Positions 1-10,089 of a stretch of DNA of 64,000 nucleotides are shown in pieces; the first letter of the stretch is position 1, and each line of letters begins with the position of its first letter. This DNA is from Echiichthys vipera (Eukaryota; Chordata; Actinopteri; Perciformes; Trachinidae). The translations under genes and the position numbers were made by a program. Under the pieces are notes generated by a model. It did not search any database. It was given only the letters and a program-made list of their open reading frames with translations, and was not told the origin of the DNA. The stretch lies in the NCBI GenBank assembly GCA_963691815.1, contig OY829659.1:8280515-8344514 (forward strand), read 5' to 3'.

Positions 1-1657
1 GTTGTGGTTAACACATACCTGGGGTCAAAGCCATTTTGCAGACCCCAAGAAGTGTCTCTGTCCATCTCAAAACAAGTAAAGAGAAAATACAGGCAGAGGG
101 CAGACTCCATCATTCACTTCTTGTGGGTCATAAGTGCTGACTGAGAGGGATTTCTTTTTTATTAGGTTAGAAATTGTACAATACTACACATTCTACCTTC
201 TTTTTAAAAAAAAATAACCATCAAAAGTATTTAGTCTGTACAGACAGTAACGTCTCTGCAGACCCTTTGTGGCAGATTGCAGATTTGACATACTGTACAT
301 ACGTCATTTATTGGTTGCCATTTTTGGATCAGACAAACAAAATGATCCTCATTTGTACAGTAGCTTGCATTACATTCACAACAACAAATACCAATTAATT
401 GATGATATTTAGGGTTGCCAGGTCAGAGGATCAGCCTATTCAGCAACACGGACTTGCATCTGATTATTTAAAATTCAAAACAATATAACCTTTCTCGAAA
501 TCAGGAATCAACTAACATGAACACAATGTCTAGCTGAATGCACAAAGGGAAACACTATTACTGTCACGTCTAATTTTCAGGCTTAGAGTTTATGCTGTCT
601 ATGAATAAATGCCTGTGGTCTAATTGTAATACATCCAACCTAAGCCTGCTTCATGTGAATCCTGATGTGGAACTACGCAGTCTCTGAAGAACACAAACCC
701 AACTTTCCTTTGAAAATTGTAGTGGTAGGATAAAGCCGACTCATACCCTCCTTCCCTCTCCTCTCTCTTTCCCTTTCTTTTCTTCCTTTCTGTCTGTTGG
801 TGATGAAAGTGCACCTTCAGAGGGCTCACAAAAGATCCTATTTATTGTCCCTGTTCCACAATGTGAGCGGTCTTTGTTTGAAAGTGGTCTTTCCATCAGG
901 GTTGTACAAAAGACACCTTTACAATGTGGTATAGGAGGAAGATGGAGATTTAAGGTGAAAGAAGAAGAAAAAGAGCCAGAGACACAGACAGAGGTAAAGA
1001 AAAGGGGGGACAAAAAGTGAGGCGAAAGACGGGATAAAGAAAAAAAGCTAGAGGCAAGATTGGGGCCCTGTGGCACTCCCGTTGCAAAATGCTTTCTGTT
1101 ATCTTTGGTGCTGGTCTGAACAAAGAGGTTGGGAGAACAGGTTGGCTCGGACCCTAGGGTGATTTAATACAGAGCTTGAATCAGAGCCTGTAGATCAATG
1201 ACCACACAGGGGAATAGGAGAAGGGGACATTTTCCCTCTCTTTCTCTACATGAGGCAATAGTTTCTCTCTTTTTCTATGTTTTCCATGGCTGCATCCGAG
1301 CAGGTCTCTGAAGGATCTAGCAGAACCACAGTGAGTCCTGTTAGAAGTCCTCTGCCTCCGGCTGAAAGAAATCTGCTCCTTAGAAGGGAATAGTTGTGGG
1401 ACTATTTCTATCTCTTGACAAAACCAGCCCTGAATTCACTTGTTGACCAGTCTGTGTTCAGCATACAGCACAGACAGATAAACAATTTCCTTTGGAGTGT
1501 TAAAGCATCACCTGCTTTATTTATCTACATTTCAAGGACTCATGGTGGGTCTTCTGAAACCCACCGAGCTCACTGTTGAAAAGGCTTCAATTAAGTCATT
1601 GAGTTCATTGATCTGGTAATTCATCCGTCTGAACTACAGAGTTTTGGGGGAGTTTAG
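1..1657. other. Unique noncoding sequence, no gene seen
   Basis: No open frame here has recognisable protein content. The stretch contains a pyrimidine-rich tract near 745-790 and a purine-rich tract near 950-1050, which produce two overlapping low-complexity frames on the minus strand that I do not regard as genes. No promoter, RNA gene or mobile element was recognised. Confidence 0.6.
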
Positions 1658-2295
1658 GCTACATTCACACTGCAGTTACAAGAGACCTGAATCCGATTTT
1701 TTTTCTCATGTGTCCCATGTCTGATTGCTTTTGACAGTGCGAACAGCAAAAATCGCATCTAATCTGACATTTTCAAATCATAATTAGGCCACTTTTAAAT
1801 GTACTACTGAATCAGATACGTATCGCTCTCACGATCGGTCACGCTGCACTGTTTTGTAAATGAATGACTAATAAAGTTGATTGAAAAAAAAAAACTGTGC
1901 CACGAACGAATCAAAACAAACATTGAGGACAGCAGTGAAGCAAACGGCCAGTGGAGGGATAGGGAAGTTTTAAAACTCATTTTCTTTCTCCTGTTCCTCC
2001 TTCGTGATGTCCCCCACTCACAAATTTGCCGGCTCCCGCCACACACTGTTTTTAGCATTAAGCCATAAAGTCCTACAATACCGGTTGGCGTTGCCATGTT
2101 CGCTTCCGTAAACACAGTTGTGGCGTGATGTCATTAATCAACTGGGCACGTGGGTCACTTCAGGAGCGTGAGTTGTTCACACAGCAATTCTCAGACGGGC
2201 CACATTTAAAGGTGTAGTGTGAAGACCCAAACAAAAAAATTCGGATTCGAGCAATAAATCTGAATTGTGCTTAAGACCTGCAGTGTGAATGTAGC
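1658..2295. mobile_element. Non-autonomous DNA transposon with terminal inverted repeats
   Basis: The ends are perfect 17-bp inverted repeats: gctacattcacactgca at 1658-1674 and its exact reverse complement at 2279-2295. A second, inner pair follows at the same spacing (gaatccgattttttt from 1689; its near-complement at 2233-2248), so the termini resemble each other over about 45 bp. The 638-bp interior has no transposase; its longest frames are about 100 codons and unlike any family I know. Fish genomes carry many such elements ending in 'cacactgca', but I cannot place the superfamily: the flanks (agtttag on the left, agaattc on the right) show no clear target-site duplication. It was probably mobilised in trans. 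Confidence 0.65.
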
Positions 2296-2609
2296 AGAAT
2301 TCAAACAAATAAGACAGATATAATAAGTAGAAGTGAAAAAATATATATTTTTTGTAATTTGGCTGAATTGATCCTTTAAAAGTACACAGTGAAGTAGAGG
2401 TCTTCATAGGTTCACATTATTCTGGCTAGTAGTTACTATACCGGACATTTGACCCGAGTAAGGCCGGGTAGGGTCCTGTTGTCACTATGTTTATTATATA
2501 TCTGAATGTCATGTGGGTGACAAATGAGTTATGATTATTTTTTGTTCACTGTTTTTAATCATGACATCAATCATGAACAAATGAAACGTCAATGTCTTCA
2601 TAAGCAGAT
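2296..2609. other. Noncoding spacer
   Basis: AT-rich sequence between two repeats. Nothing recognisable. Confidence 0.5.
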
Positions 2610-3025
2610 GTAATGTTCACTAGGCATGTCAGAGTGCTATATTGCATCATTAGTTTTGCAGGCGTTTGCAGACATTTTCTGTCATAAGCCAAAGTGTCGG
2701 AAAATTAAAACTGACCAGATGATGTCGCTCGATGAAAAATCAAGGGATCACCAAAGTTATTATATTTCGTCCATCCAATAGTTTTCCAGTTTCACTTAAA
2801 AACACAAATGTGAACATCATGGTGGCAGTAGAGGAAAAGTCAGGGGATCACCAAAATCAGTAATATCCATGCCCTGGTGACCGTGAATGTTTGTTCAAAA
2901 TGCCATGGCAATCCATCAAATAGTGTTTTTAAATATTTCAGTTTGGACCAAAGTGGTGGACCCGGCAACAGGCCATCATTGCCATCCCTCGAGCCACACT
3001 GGTTGCGTGACTAAAAACAGCCAAA
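2610..3025 (+). repeat. Dispersed teleost repeat with two degenerate internal units
   Basis: This block matches my memory of a very common fish interspersed repeat, containing 'catggcaatccatc', 'accaaagtggtgga' and a terminal 'attgccatccct' followed by a weak hairpin and 'ctaaaaa'. Two diverged tandem units are visible: one from about 2720 (gaaaaatcaagggatcacca) and one from about 2834 (gaaaagtcaggggatcacca), each running on toward a 'ccatc(c)aatag' word. It has no coding capacity. I cannot assign a class. The short frame at 2887-3075 lies inside and at the edge of this repeat and is not a gene. Confidence 0.55.
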
Positions 3026-6000
3026 GTTTTATCTTGCCTGTTAATTTCCATAATAACTACATCCATAACCCATAAAATCGACATTTCTTTCTGTCCTTGA
3101 GAGAATATTAATTACAATTATTCCCTGGAGCTGATGACACTAAACTGACAGTATACTGAGTGAAGTGCATGCTCGTATTACTGATGATCCACCTTCTTCA
3201 TAGTTCCCTTTATTTATCAGCCATTAAGTAAATTATATTTTGAGTCAAGTAAACAAACAGGGTAAAGTTCCCTCTCTAGCTATCAACAGAGGGCATCTTT
3301 GAAATATCCTCTAATGAGTTTTCCTTCCCTGGCTCTTTGTATCAGCCTGTCTGATCAATGATGGGAGTCTTAATACACTACAATAGTCTATGGATTAGTG
3401 AAGGTATTTAAACACTGGCTTTAATTAGGGCTGTGCCTTTAAAGCTTGGAGTGTCGGGATATGACTTCAGCTGGCCAGCCTAGAGGAGGTGTGGAGGACA
3501 TGACAGCTGAGAAAGAAAAGTGAAGAGAAAAGGGTAAAGTGAAAGGAAGTCCTGTGGTGATGAATCAAAGTCACCTTGCGGAGGTCCTACCACTCATTAG
3601 GCTGAAAGAATAGAACATGCTGGCCTTTGCCCTCTCATCTCCGAGATACATTTGTCCTGATGCCCCAGAAATTAATGAACCGTGTCATTCGTGACCATAT
3701 CTTGGGTCCAGTCGAAACTTACTTTTGGATGTGATTTGGTGAAGGGTAATAAAACGTATGATTATAAATCAAGCCCGTCATAAACTGATAAATGACATTG
3801 TTTATTAGAGGTAATTGAATGACCTATTCAGCATTTTCCTGACTAGTAGCCTCTTGTGGTCTTGCTAATGACTGTCCTCACTCACAAGCAAATACAAAAG
3901 TAGCACATCGTTGCCCCACTGCGAAACTTCTTGGAAGTCAGGGTGGGTTTTTGGTGTACAGTGTGTGTGATTGTGGTTTGGTATCTTTCAACCATTCATC
4001 TTTAACATGACAAATATGTTCTCTGAATTTAAATAGACTTTAACCACAGAGCCTTTTAAGTTTGTTTTTTTATAATTTAGGTGAACTGACCATTACCATG
4101 TTAACTTGAAACCGTAACATTCATTAGCATGTTTGAATAAAACAGATGCTGACCTAAAGTGTTATACATTAGCCGACTTTTACACCCCCATCTGTATTTC
4201 AGTTACACGTACTGACAGTGTTGTGTCTGATTAGAATACACGACACATCTTCCAACACTCTAATACGACCCATGTGAGCGTTTCTTAAATGAACTCTCCT
4301 ACAAGTGGCAGGAGATCAACATATCCTCATACCTAAATGTAAAGGTCACAGTTTAAGCACATAGCAAAAATTGTGAAATGGTCAGTTTAGTTTGGTTTAG
4401 TTTCAGTTTAGGCAACAAAACATCTTGTTTCAGATTTGTACGTGTCACAGTTATGCGTTTGTTTGACCCATCCATGCACCTCAAACTCATCCATATGCTC
4501 TTGCTCTTCACATGTCACCGTCCTCCTTTACTCCCATCATAATCACCTGGACGAGTGTTAATATGGGTGGTAATAAGATGCAGGAGGACAACTCAAACAC
4601 TTATATCGATCATTTGACAATGACATGAGTTGTTTGGGGAGTCAGGAACAAATGAGGGATTGTATAAAGCTTGAGGGTCTTGTATTTCACAGAACTTCCG
4701 ATGACATAAATTGAGGGAGCTAAACAAACTCAGATCAATTTTTAGCATTCAGAAAAGGTAATATTTTAAGGGATTTGGTGTAATTCTAATCCATTGAAAG
4801 ATAATATTCACTTCATTTAGATGTGAATTAATCTGATGTTCAACGACTATAATGGAGCAACAGTAACAACACTGCTGCATTTGTAAGCAAACGATAGTGT
4901 CTCAGTTAAGTATAACAGAAGAGTGCTTGGAGATACATAAACCAAATAATGAGCACTGGAGAAATTGCTTTCTATTGATTAAAACTGTCGTGTCCATGGT
5001 CCAGGTGAAAATAGGTTCAGGTATGAACACCATTTATGATGATCTCAATTTATCTTACTTGGTCTTGCTCTGTTTAACATGCTGCCATACTGCAATCTGC
5101 ATGGTACTAGAAATGCTGCATGTACAGCGATATGCACAGTCAGTCTTCTTTTATATTTGTTTATTTTTGTGTTCTTATTCCTCTAAGAAGCACAGTATGA
5201 CTGAACAGTTTTCTGGTTTTATGGTAGATGTTGATGCAAGATTTCTGTTCTGATGTGCCACAGTTCCATCTTTAGTACATATCGTGGATCTGAACATAAT
5301 CTGTTTTGGGGGGATTCTTAACTATCATCACTTCAGATATTAATCTAGCATAGGGTGATGTCAATTGGTTTGTCCAAGCATCTAACAAATAGCTTCAGAA
5401 CAACATTTCTTCAAACCTCTACTTACTACTCCATGTTGGACACCAATTGAGCTTACAAGCTGCAACGTGGTCAGGACAATGTTCAGTGCAAGATATCCAG
5501 TAATCTCTTTAACCAGATTGACATAATTTGGTGAGTTAATTTGTGCTACTAAGGGGATGAATCCCATTTAGATTGACTTGTGCCATCCCCAGATAAACCA
5601 TTTTTGGGCCTATTATCTGTCTCTCAAATTTCCCAATCCACAGAGAAAAACTGGAGATAAACACTAAAATAAATGTTATGAAGTAGGAGCACTCACAACA
5701 GCCCCATCCACTCAGCCACTGAACTTTAATGAAGTAAAATAAGGTCATTGCCTTTGTTTTGCTTGGAATATCCATATTTTCGCAATGATAAGTGCACCAT
5801 CAGGAATTCAGGTCAGTCTTTATATCTGCTGAATAGAGCAGAAATGCCTTTGAACTTACCTTAAAAGAGCCGTCTCTTGTGTTTACTCAACTTGACTTAG
5901 AGGCCTTGCTAAAACATGGCAGTGAACCATTCCCTTTAAAGTACCTCAGGACAACAGGCAGGTACTCCCCATCGGCAGTATATTGATTCCATCATCGGCC

Positions 6001-6448
6001 CAGACCTCCCCCTGCTGGCCTGTCTGCCTTCATTTAAATGACCTCTATAAAGCATCTACATCTAATCTTAATTAGATATTGAAGTCCGTTAATTAAAACA
6101 TTATCTCTGGCGAAACACAGCTGGCCAGTCTGATGAGTGAATCAATGAGGATGAGAGGATGCTGTCGGCTCAGAGACGTGAGGGGAAAAAAAAACCCAAA
6201 TACACACTCCAGGCTCAAGTGCATCAAATTAAACTGTTAAGAGGATTTAAGTTACATGTTCTGCATTTTTGATGTTTAGTTCCAATATCAATAAACGCCT
6301 CCTTTTTTGTTCTGATCATAACGTATTACTATTAAATCACTGTATGGGATTATAGGTCCCCAGTTTTCCTGTAAACAAAGTTATGTTTACATTCTGTGTT
6401 TTTCACCAACATGCATTGTGTATACCCCGAGGCCCTCAAATGTAACAA
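3026..6448. other. Unique noncoding sequence, no gene seen
   Basis: About 3.4 kb with no recognised repeat or gene. A 118-codon frame at 4897-5253 has no family resemblance and AT-rich codon use typical of chance frames. Blocks near 3290-3500 and 5930-6180 are less AT-rich and look more like unique, possibly constrained sequence, but nothing decisive is visible. Confidence 0.5.
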
Positions 6449-6990
6449 CACTTAAAGCTGTAGTTGGTAACTTTCTGTAAAGAAACAACTCTTGCAAAAT
6501 ATATGATTGGCTGTTCTACTAAAGCAGTTGGCATTCATGTCTGTTCGTTGGAAACCCAGTCTGCAGCAATGGCGGATGATCGGACAGGAAAGATTGCGAT
6601 TCCACGGTTGGAAACACCCGTGTTTAGTGCAAAACAATCTAAGAAGAAGAAGAAGACTCGTCAATGAATGATGAATATCACATGTAGATTCGTCAAAAAA
6701 GGCAGTCTATAAGAGAGTCTGACAACAAACGCAATAAAACGCGTATAAATACCTGCAATGTGTTTCAAAGATGGAGAGAAGTTCGGGATAACAAAAGGAA
6801 TCTCTCTTTCTTGGTCGCTCCCCACTACGGTGGACACCTCCCACAATTCAACAGACTGTAATACAACACACAACATCAATAGACCACCCAGAGTTACAAT
6901 ACTATTTACTATCGCTCATGTGTTTAAAAAAAAGAAGGGTGTTCTTACCTGTGACTCGGACATTAAAAGGATTATGTAAAAAAAAAGAAG
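6449..6990 (+). repeat. Repeat with transposon-type ORF remnant
   Basis: The block opens with acttaaagctgtagttggta, a start I associate with an abundant teleost repeat, and it carries a decayed reading frame (separate entry). The far end is indistinct. A sequence ending in ctgtagctttaag at 23870-23884 is the inverse of the same terminal word, which suggests the family has inverted termini and that the second locus keeps the opposite end. I do not know the transposase class. Confidence 0.45.
6569..6798 (+). pseudogene. Decayed ORF of a repeat element (KRNKTRIN..FQRWRE motif)
   Basis: An ATG at 6569 opens a 33-codon frame that begins MADDRTGK, ends in a lysine run KKKKKTRQ and stops at 6667. 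After a break a second frame, 6715-6798, reads ESDNKRNKTRIN then VFQRWREVRDNK. The order 'basic tail, KRNKTRIN, FxRWRELRD' is one I recall from many predicted fish proteins that are really repeat-derived. The two blocks are in different frames with stops between them, so the product is dead. The function of the ancestral protein is unknown to me. The frame continues poorly past 6800, consistent with a further frameshift. Confidence 0.4.
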
Positions 6991-7999
6991 GAAGTTGGCG
7001 AGGTGGCGATTGCCTCGGACAGGGACTGTCAGGTGCGTGTATGAAGCGTGTGCAACAGATGCCCGTGCTTGTCTAGTGGGAAGAGCTTGGGTCAGAGCTG
7101 AGGAGATGAGACCCGTGTAGACTCAGCAAGTTTCCTGCCTACTGAGCCTTTAAATAATGCAGTCCAATCATTGAGATATTGTTAAAGCATGTCTATTCAC
7201 AGACACTAATTTGATTGGATCTTCCAGCTGATTTGTCGTGAGTTTCCACAGTGCAGTTGCAATCTCTTTCTTTTGATGACCACACAGGCAACAGGGAGAG
7301 ATGCCCACCACTTGAGATTCAACGTCTGTATGAGCAACTAATCAACTCACACTGAACCACACTTTCAGTCCGGGTTGTATTCTTTGAAGCAATCAGTGTC
7401 AAACCCAGACAAATTCAACAGGTGAGCTCAAAGAGAAACTACTTTAATCACATTGTCCTTTCATCTTTTACTTCCCGCAGCAACTGCTATCATTAGTCAG
7501 TATATTGGACAATTTTCCAGGAAACTTTGGTGGGATCTGTCAGACAGCAGATTTTTAAATCATAAAATAATGTGCCTCCTTTCTCCTTAGTTTGAGTATT
7601 ATTGTTTTGTTTTCAATATGATGCCCATTGGTAATTAGTACTTCTATTTAGCAGATAAAGTGTCTTGCTAGTTGCTTTGTCACACAAATCGCAGGCTGTG
7701 TCATTCACAAGCAGCCTCTCCTCCCCGGGCTTGGCGCAAGTACTGTAGGCAGTGTATCTAGTGACTCATCTTGAAGAGCTGTCAGCCTTGAAATGAGGTA
7801 AACAGCGTCTGCAAAGCCAGCATACGTGTTGAAGAAGCAGAGCCAATGATCACAGTTCTCAGTGTTTGTTTCTTCATGTGTTGTTTCAGTTCATATTAGG
7901 CTTTGCTTTTTTTCCCCCCTTACCTCTCTGATATTTTTTTTGTTAATGTGACTTTACAGTGTTATAAAAAAATCCAGCACACTGCAAACCTTTTACATT
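6991..7999. other. Noncoding sequence, no gene seen
   Basis: The first ~120 bases are relatively GC-rich and may be the tail of the preceding repeat. The remainder is unique AT-rich sequence. No gene or RNA recognised. Confidence 0.45.
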
Positions 8000-8117
8000 T
8001 GAGCATTTACAAAGTACATTTACTGAAGTACACTGTGTTTGAGTAACATTTTGAGATACCTTTACCTTACCTAAGAATTTCAGCTACTTCAACTTCAGTA
8101 CATTTCAATGGCAGGGA

Positions 8118-8655
8118 TATGTTATTATATAGCACATTTCAGACACAAAGACAATTCAAAGTACTTTACTTAGGCTAAGCATTAACATACAAAACAAATG
8201 AAACAGAAAATGAGAGAATTCATAAAAGAGAGAGGAAAAAATACTATACATTTGAAAGATTTAAGAGGCATATAGCAGGGCCACCGATGGGGGGAATGTG
8301 GAATGCAATATCTTTAAATGATCCTTGGAAAAAAAAGTGGCAAACAGAAGTGTTAAGCCTTGTTTGAAAGAACAGTGTGTTTGGGCAGGCCTCCAGTGTT
8401 CTGAAAGTTTGTTGTAGATCGGAGATGCACAGACACCAGTCCCAGATGATCTTTGCAGTCTGGATGGCTCATAATAGAGCAGCATATCAGAAATGAATTT
8501 TGGCTCCAAACCATTCAGTCCTTTATAGGTCAATAATACTATTTTGAAATAAGTTATTTGATTCATAAGAAGCCAGTGCGAAGATCTGAGAACTGGGGTG
8601 ATCCACTTTGTGTTCTACTTTCTTGGTTTTAGTAAGGACTCTCTCAGCAACTCAG
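8118..8655 (-). mobile_element. L2-type LINE, 5'-truncated 3' end
   Basis: Read on the minus strand, this is the last part of a non-LTR retrotransposon: the C-terminal end of the reverse-transcriptase ORF (8643-8261), then a short 3' UTR closing with 'gtgctatataataa' at about 8118. The GCTATATAA tail is typical of L2-clade elements, whose enzyme primes on a 3' hairpin. The 5' truncation is the normal outcome of incomplete reverse transcription. It interrupts an older repeat, so it is the younger insertion. Confidence 0.7.
8261..8643 (-). pseudogene. L2-type reverse transcriptase, C-terminal fragment
   Basis: The minus-strand reading begins RVLTKTKKVEH, shifts frame through a few extra bases, and continues ITPVLRSSHWLLMNQ, then YFKIVLLTYKGLNGLEP and EPSRLQRSSGTG, ending with SFKQGLTLLF before a stop at 8261. 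This order is the familiar end of L2/CR1-like ORF2 proteins, where the block 'HITPVLxSLHWLPV..FKxLLLTYKALNG' lies after the catalytic palm and a final 'FKxxLKTxLF' closes the protein. The catalytic palm itself (the region with the Asp-Asp motif) is absent because of 5' truncation, so it cannot be active. Confidence 0.7.
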
Positions 8656-8893
8656 CAACGACTGATTGTTTTTAAAAAAGAAAAGTGTATATGAAGTAAT
8701 TAAAAGTAACCTCACATTTATGCATAAAACAAATAATATAATTTTTACTTCTTAAACCTTTGATATTTTTAAGTACATTTTGATGATAATACATTTGTTT
8801 TTTTACGTTAAGTACAATATCAAATGTATGGCTTTAACTTGTAACATACTTTTTTTTACTTCTCCACTGTGACATTGCTACTTTATCTTAAGT

Positions 8894-9996
8894 CAGGGAT
8901 CATTTTTAGTCTAAGGACCCCTTGGCTGAAACAGAGGTGGAGCAGGAACTCCGTACTATTATATAAAACTGAGTTGCATAGTAAACTGGGCCTATAACAT
9001 GTAAGGTGACCTCTAGCTGATACGAACCCCCACCACTACATTTAGGCATGTGCAAGCACAGCCAGAGACAGACACACTCATAATGTGCTGGTTGATTACT
9101 GCAATGAAAGCTCTTCTGATTCCTTTCTAAGTTGACTTTTTGGTCTTTAATACCTTTTTCATAGCCACACAGTATTAAAGGTGCAGATTGTTTTGTCCCA
9201 TCTTTTGTCAATCCATATGGCCTGATGGGAATAGGAATAGGAAATCTTCCTAATAGCACTCTTTGAAGTGGTAGTTCGCGTGCGTCTCCAGGGTGCTGCT
9301 CAGGTGCTGCTCTTCTTTCCCTTCCCTGATTTGTTCTGGATTTCAGGAAAATTACCACCCGTCCTGCTGACGGCAATCTGTCTCCATGGCGAGCGAGTGT
9401 TTTGGAATTGAAATATGTGGATCAGGGGACAGCTTTAAGGATGACTTTTTGATGAGATATCATGCCATCCATTTAGAACTGCTGGCTTGATAAAGAGCTG
9501 TGCCATTGATCTCCCATCCCTGCACAATTAAACAATGTGTTTGCGGTGTGACTTGAAAAGATCTGCACGACAAAAAAAGATAAAAAAGCTTCAAATGTCG
9601 TTTGTTATTTTTAATTTTAATGCTCACGGTATCAATCCACTGAGCTGTAAAAGTAAAGATAGCTAAATAACTTTAGAACCTTTTCTCTTTTTTGATGTGC
9701 AAATTTTTTCCATCCTCTTGCACAAAGAACCTAGATGTGTGTTCAGCACACTGGCTTCGTCCTAATCTTTGTAGTATCTAATACATTTAAACAATAGTCC
9801 CTGTGTCATGTAGTAAGTGCAGATAATAGTGTTTTTCGTGTAAAAAAACCCCAAAACAAACCAAATAATTTATTGTGATTTAAATAGAGCAATCAAGTCT
9901 TTAAAATATACCGTATATGCAGTATTGTGGACACATTGTGGATACTTACATCAGTAGTTTGATAAATGCATATATTAATTTACATACACTTAACAT

Positions 9997-9998
<2 letters not shown>
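8894..9998. other. Noncoding sequence, no gene seen
   Basis: A 156-codon minus-strand frame (9376-8906) shows no domain, signal or family pattern, and part of it crosses dispersed-repeat-like DNA near 9160-9200. I do not call it a gene. The rest is unique AT-rich DNA leading to the CA array. Confidence 0.5.

Positions 9999-10087
<89 letters not shown>
9999..10087 (+). repeat. (AC)n microsatellite, 89 bp
   Basis: Perfect, uninterrupted AC dinucleotide array. It creates spurious Thr-His frames on the plus strand. Confidence 0.98.

Positions 10088-10089
<2 letters not shown>

Larger units (their letters stand above)
8000..8893 (+). repeat. Old dispersed repeat split by a LINE insertion
   Basis: Two separated blocks read as the left and right parts of one teleost repeat rich in 'acttta/aagtac' words. 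The left block, about 8000-8120, contains aagtacatttactgaagtac and acatttcaatggcaggg. The right block, about 8655-8893, contains taagtacattttgatgataa and, near its end, cactgtgacattgctacttt. Between them lies an unrelated minus-strand LINE fragment. The host family is recognised from memory and the breakpoints are good to about 10 bp. Confidence 0.5.

Noticed and set aside
8906..9376. 156-codon minus-strand frame
   Set aside because: No recognisable motif; composition changes abruptly along the frame and no splice or promoter context supports it.
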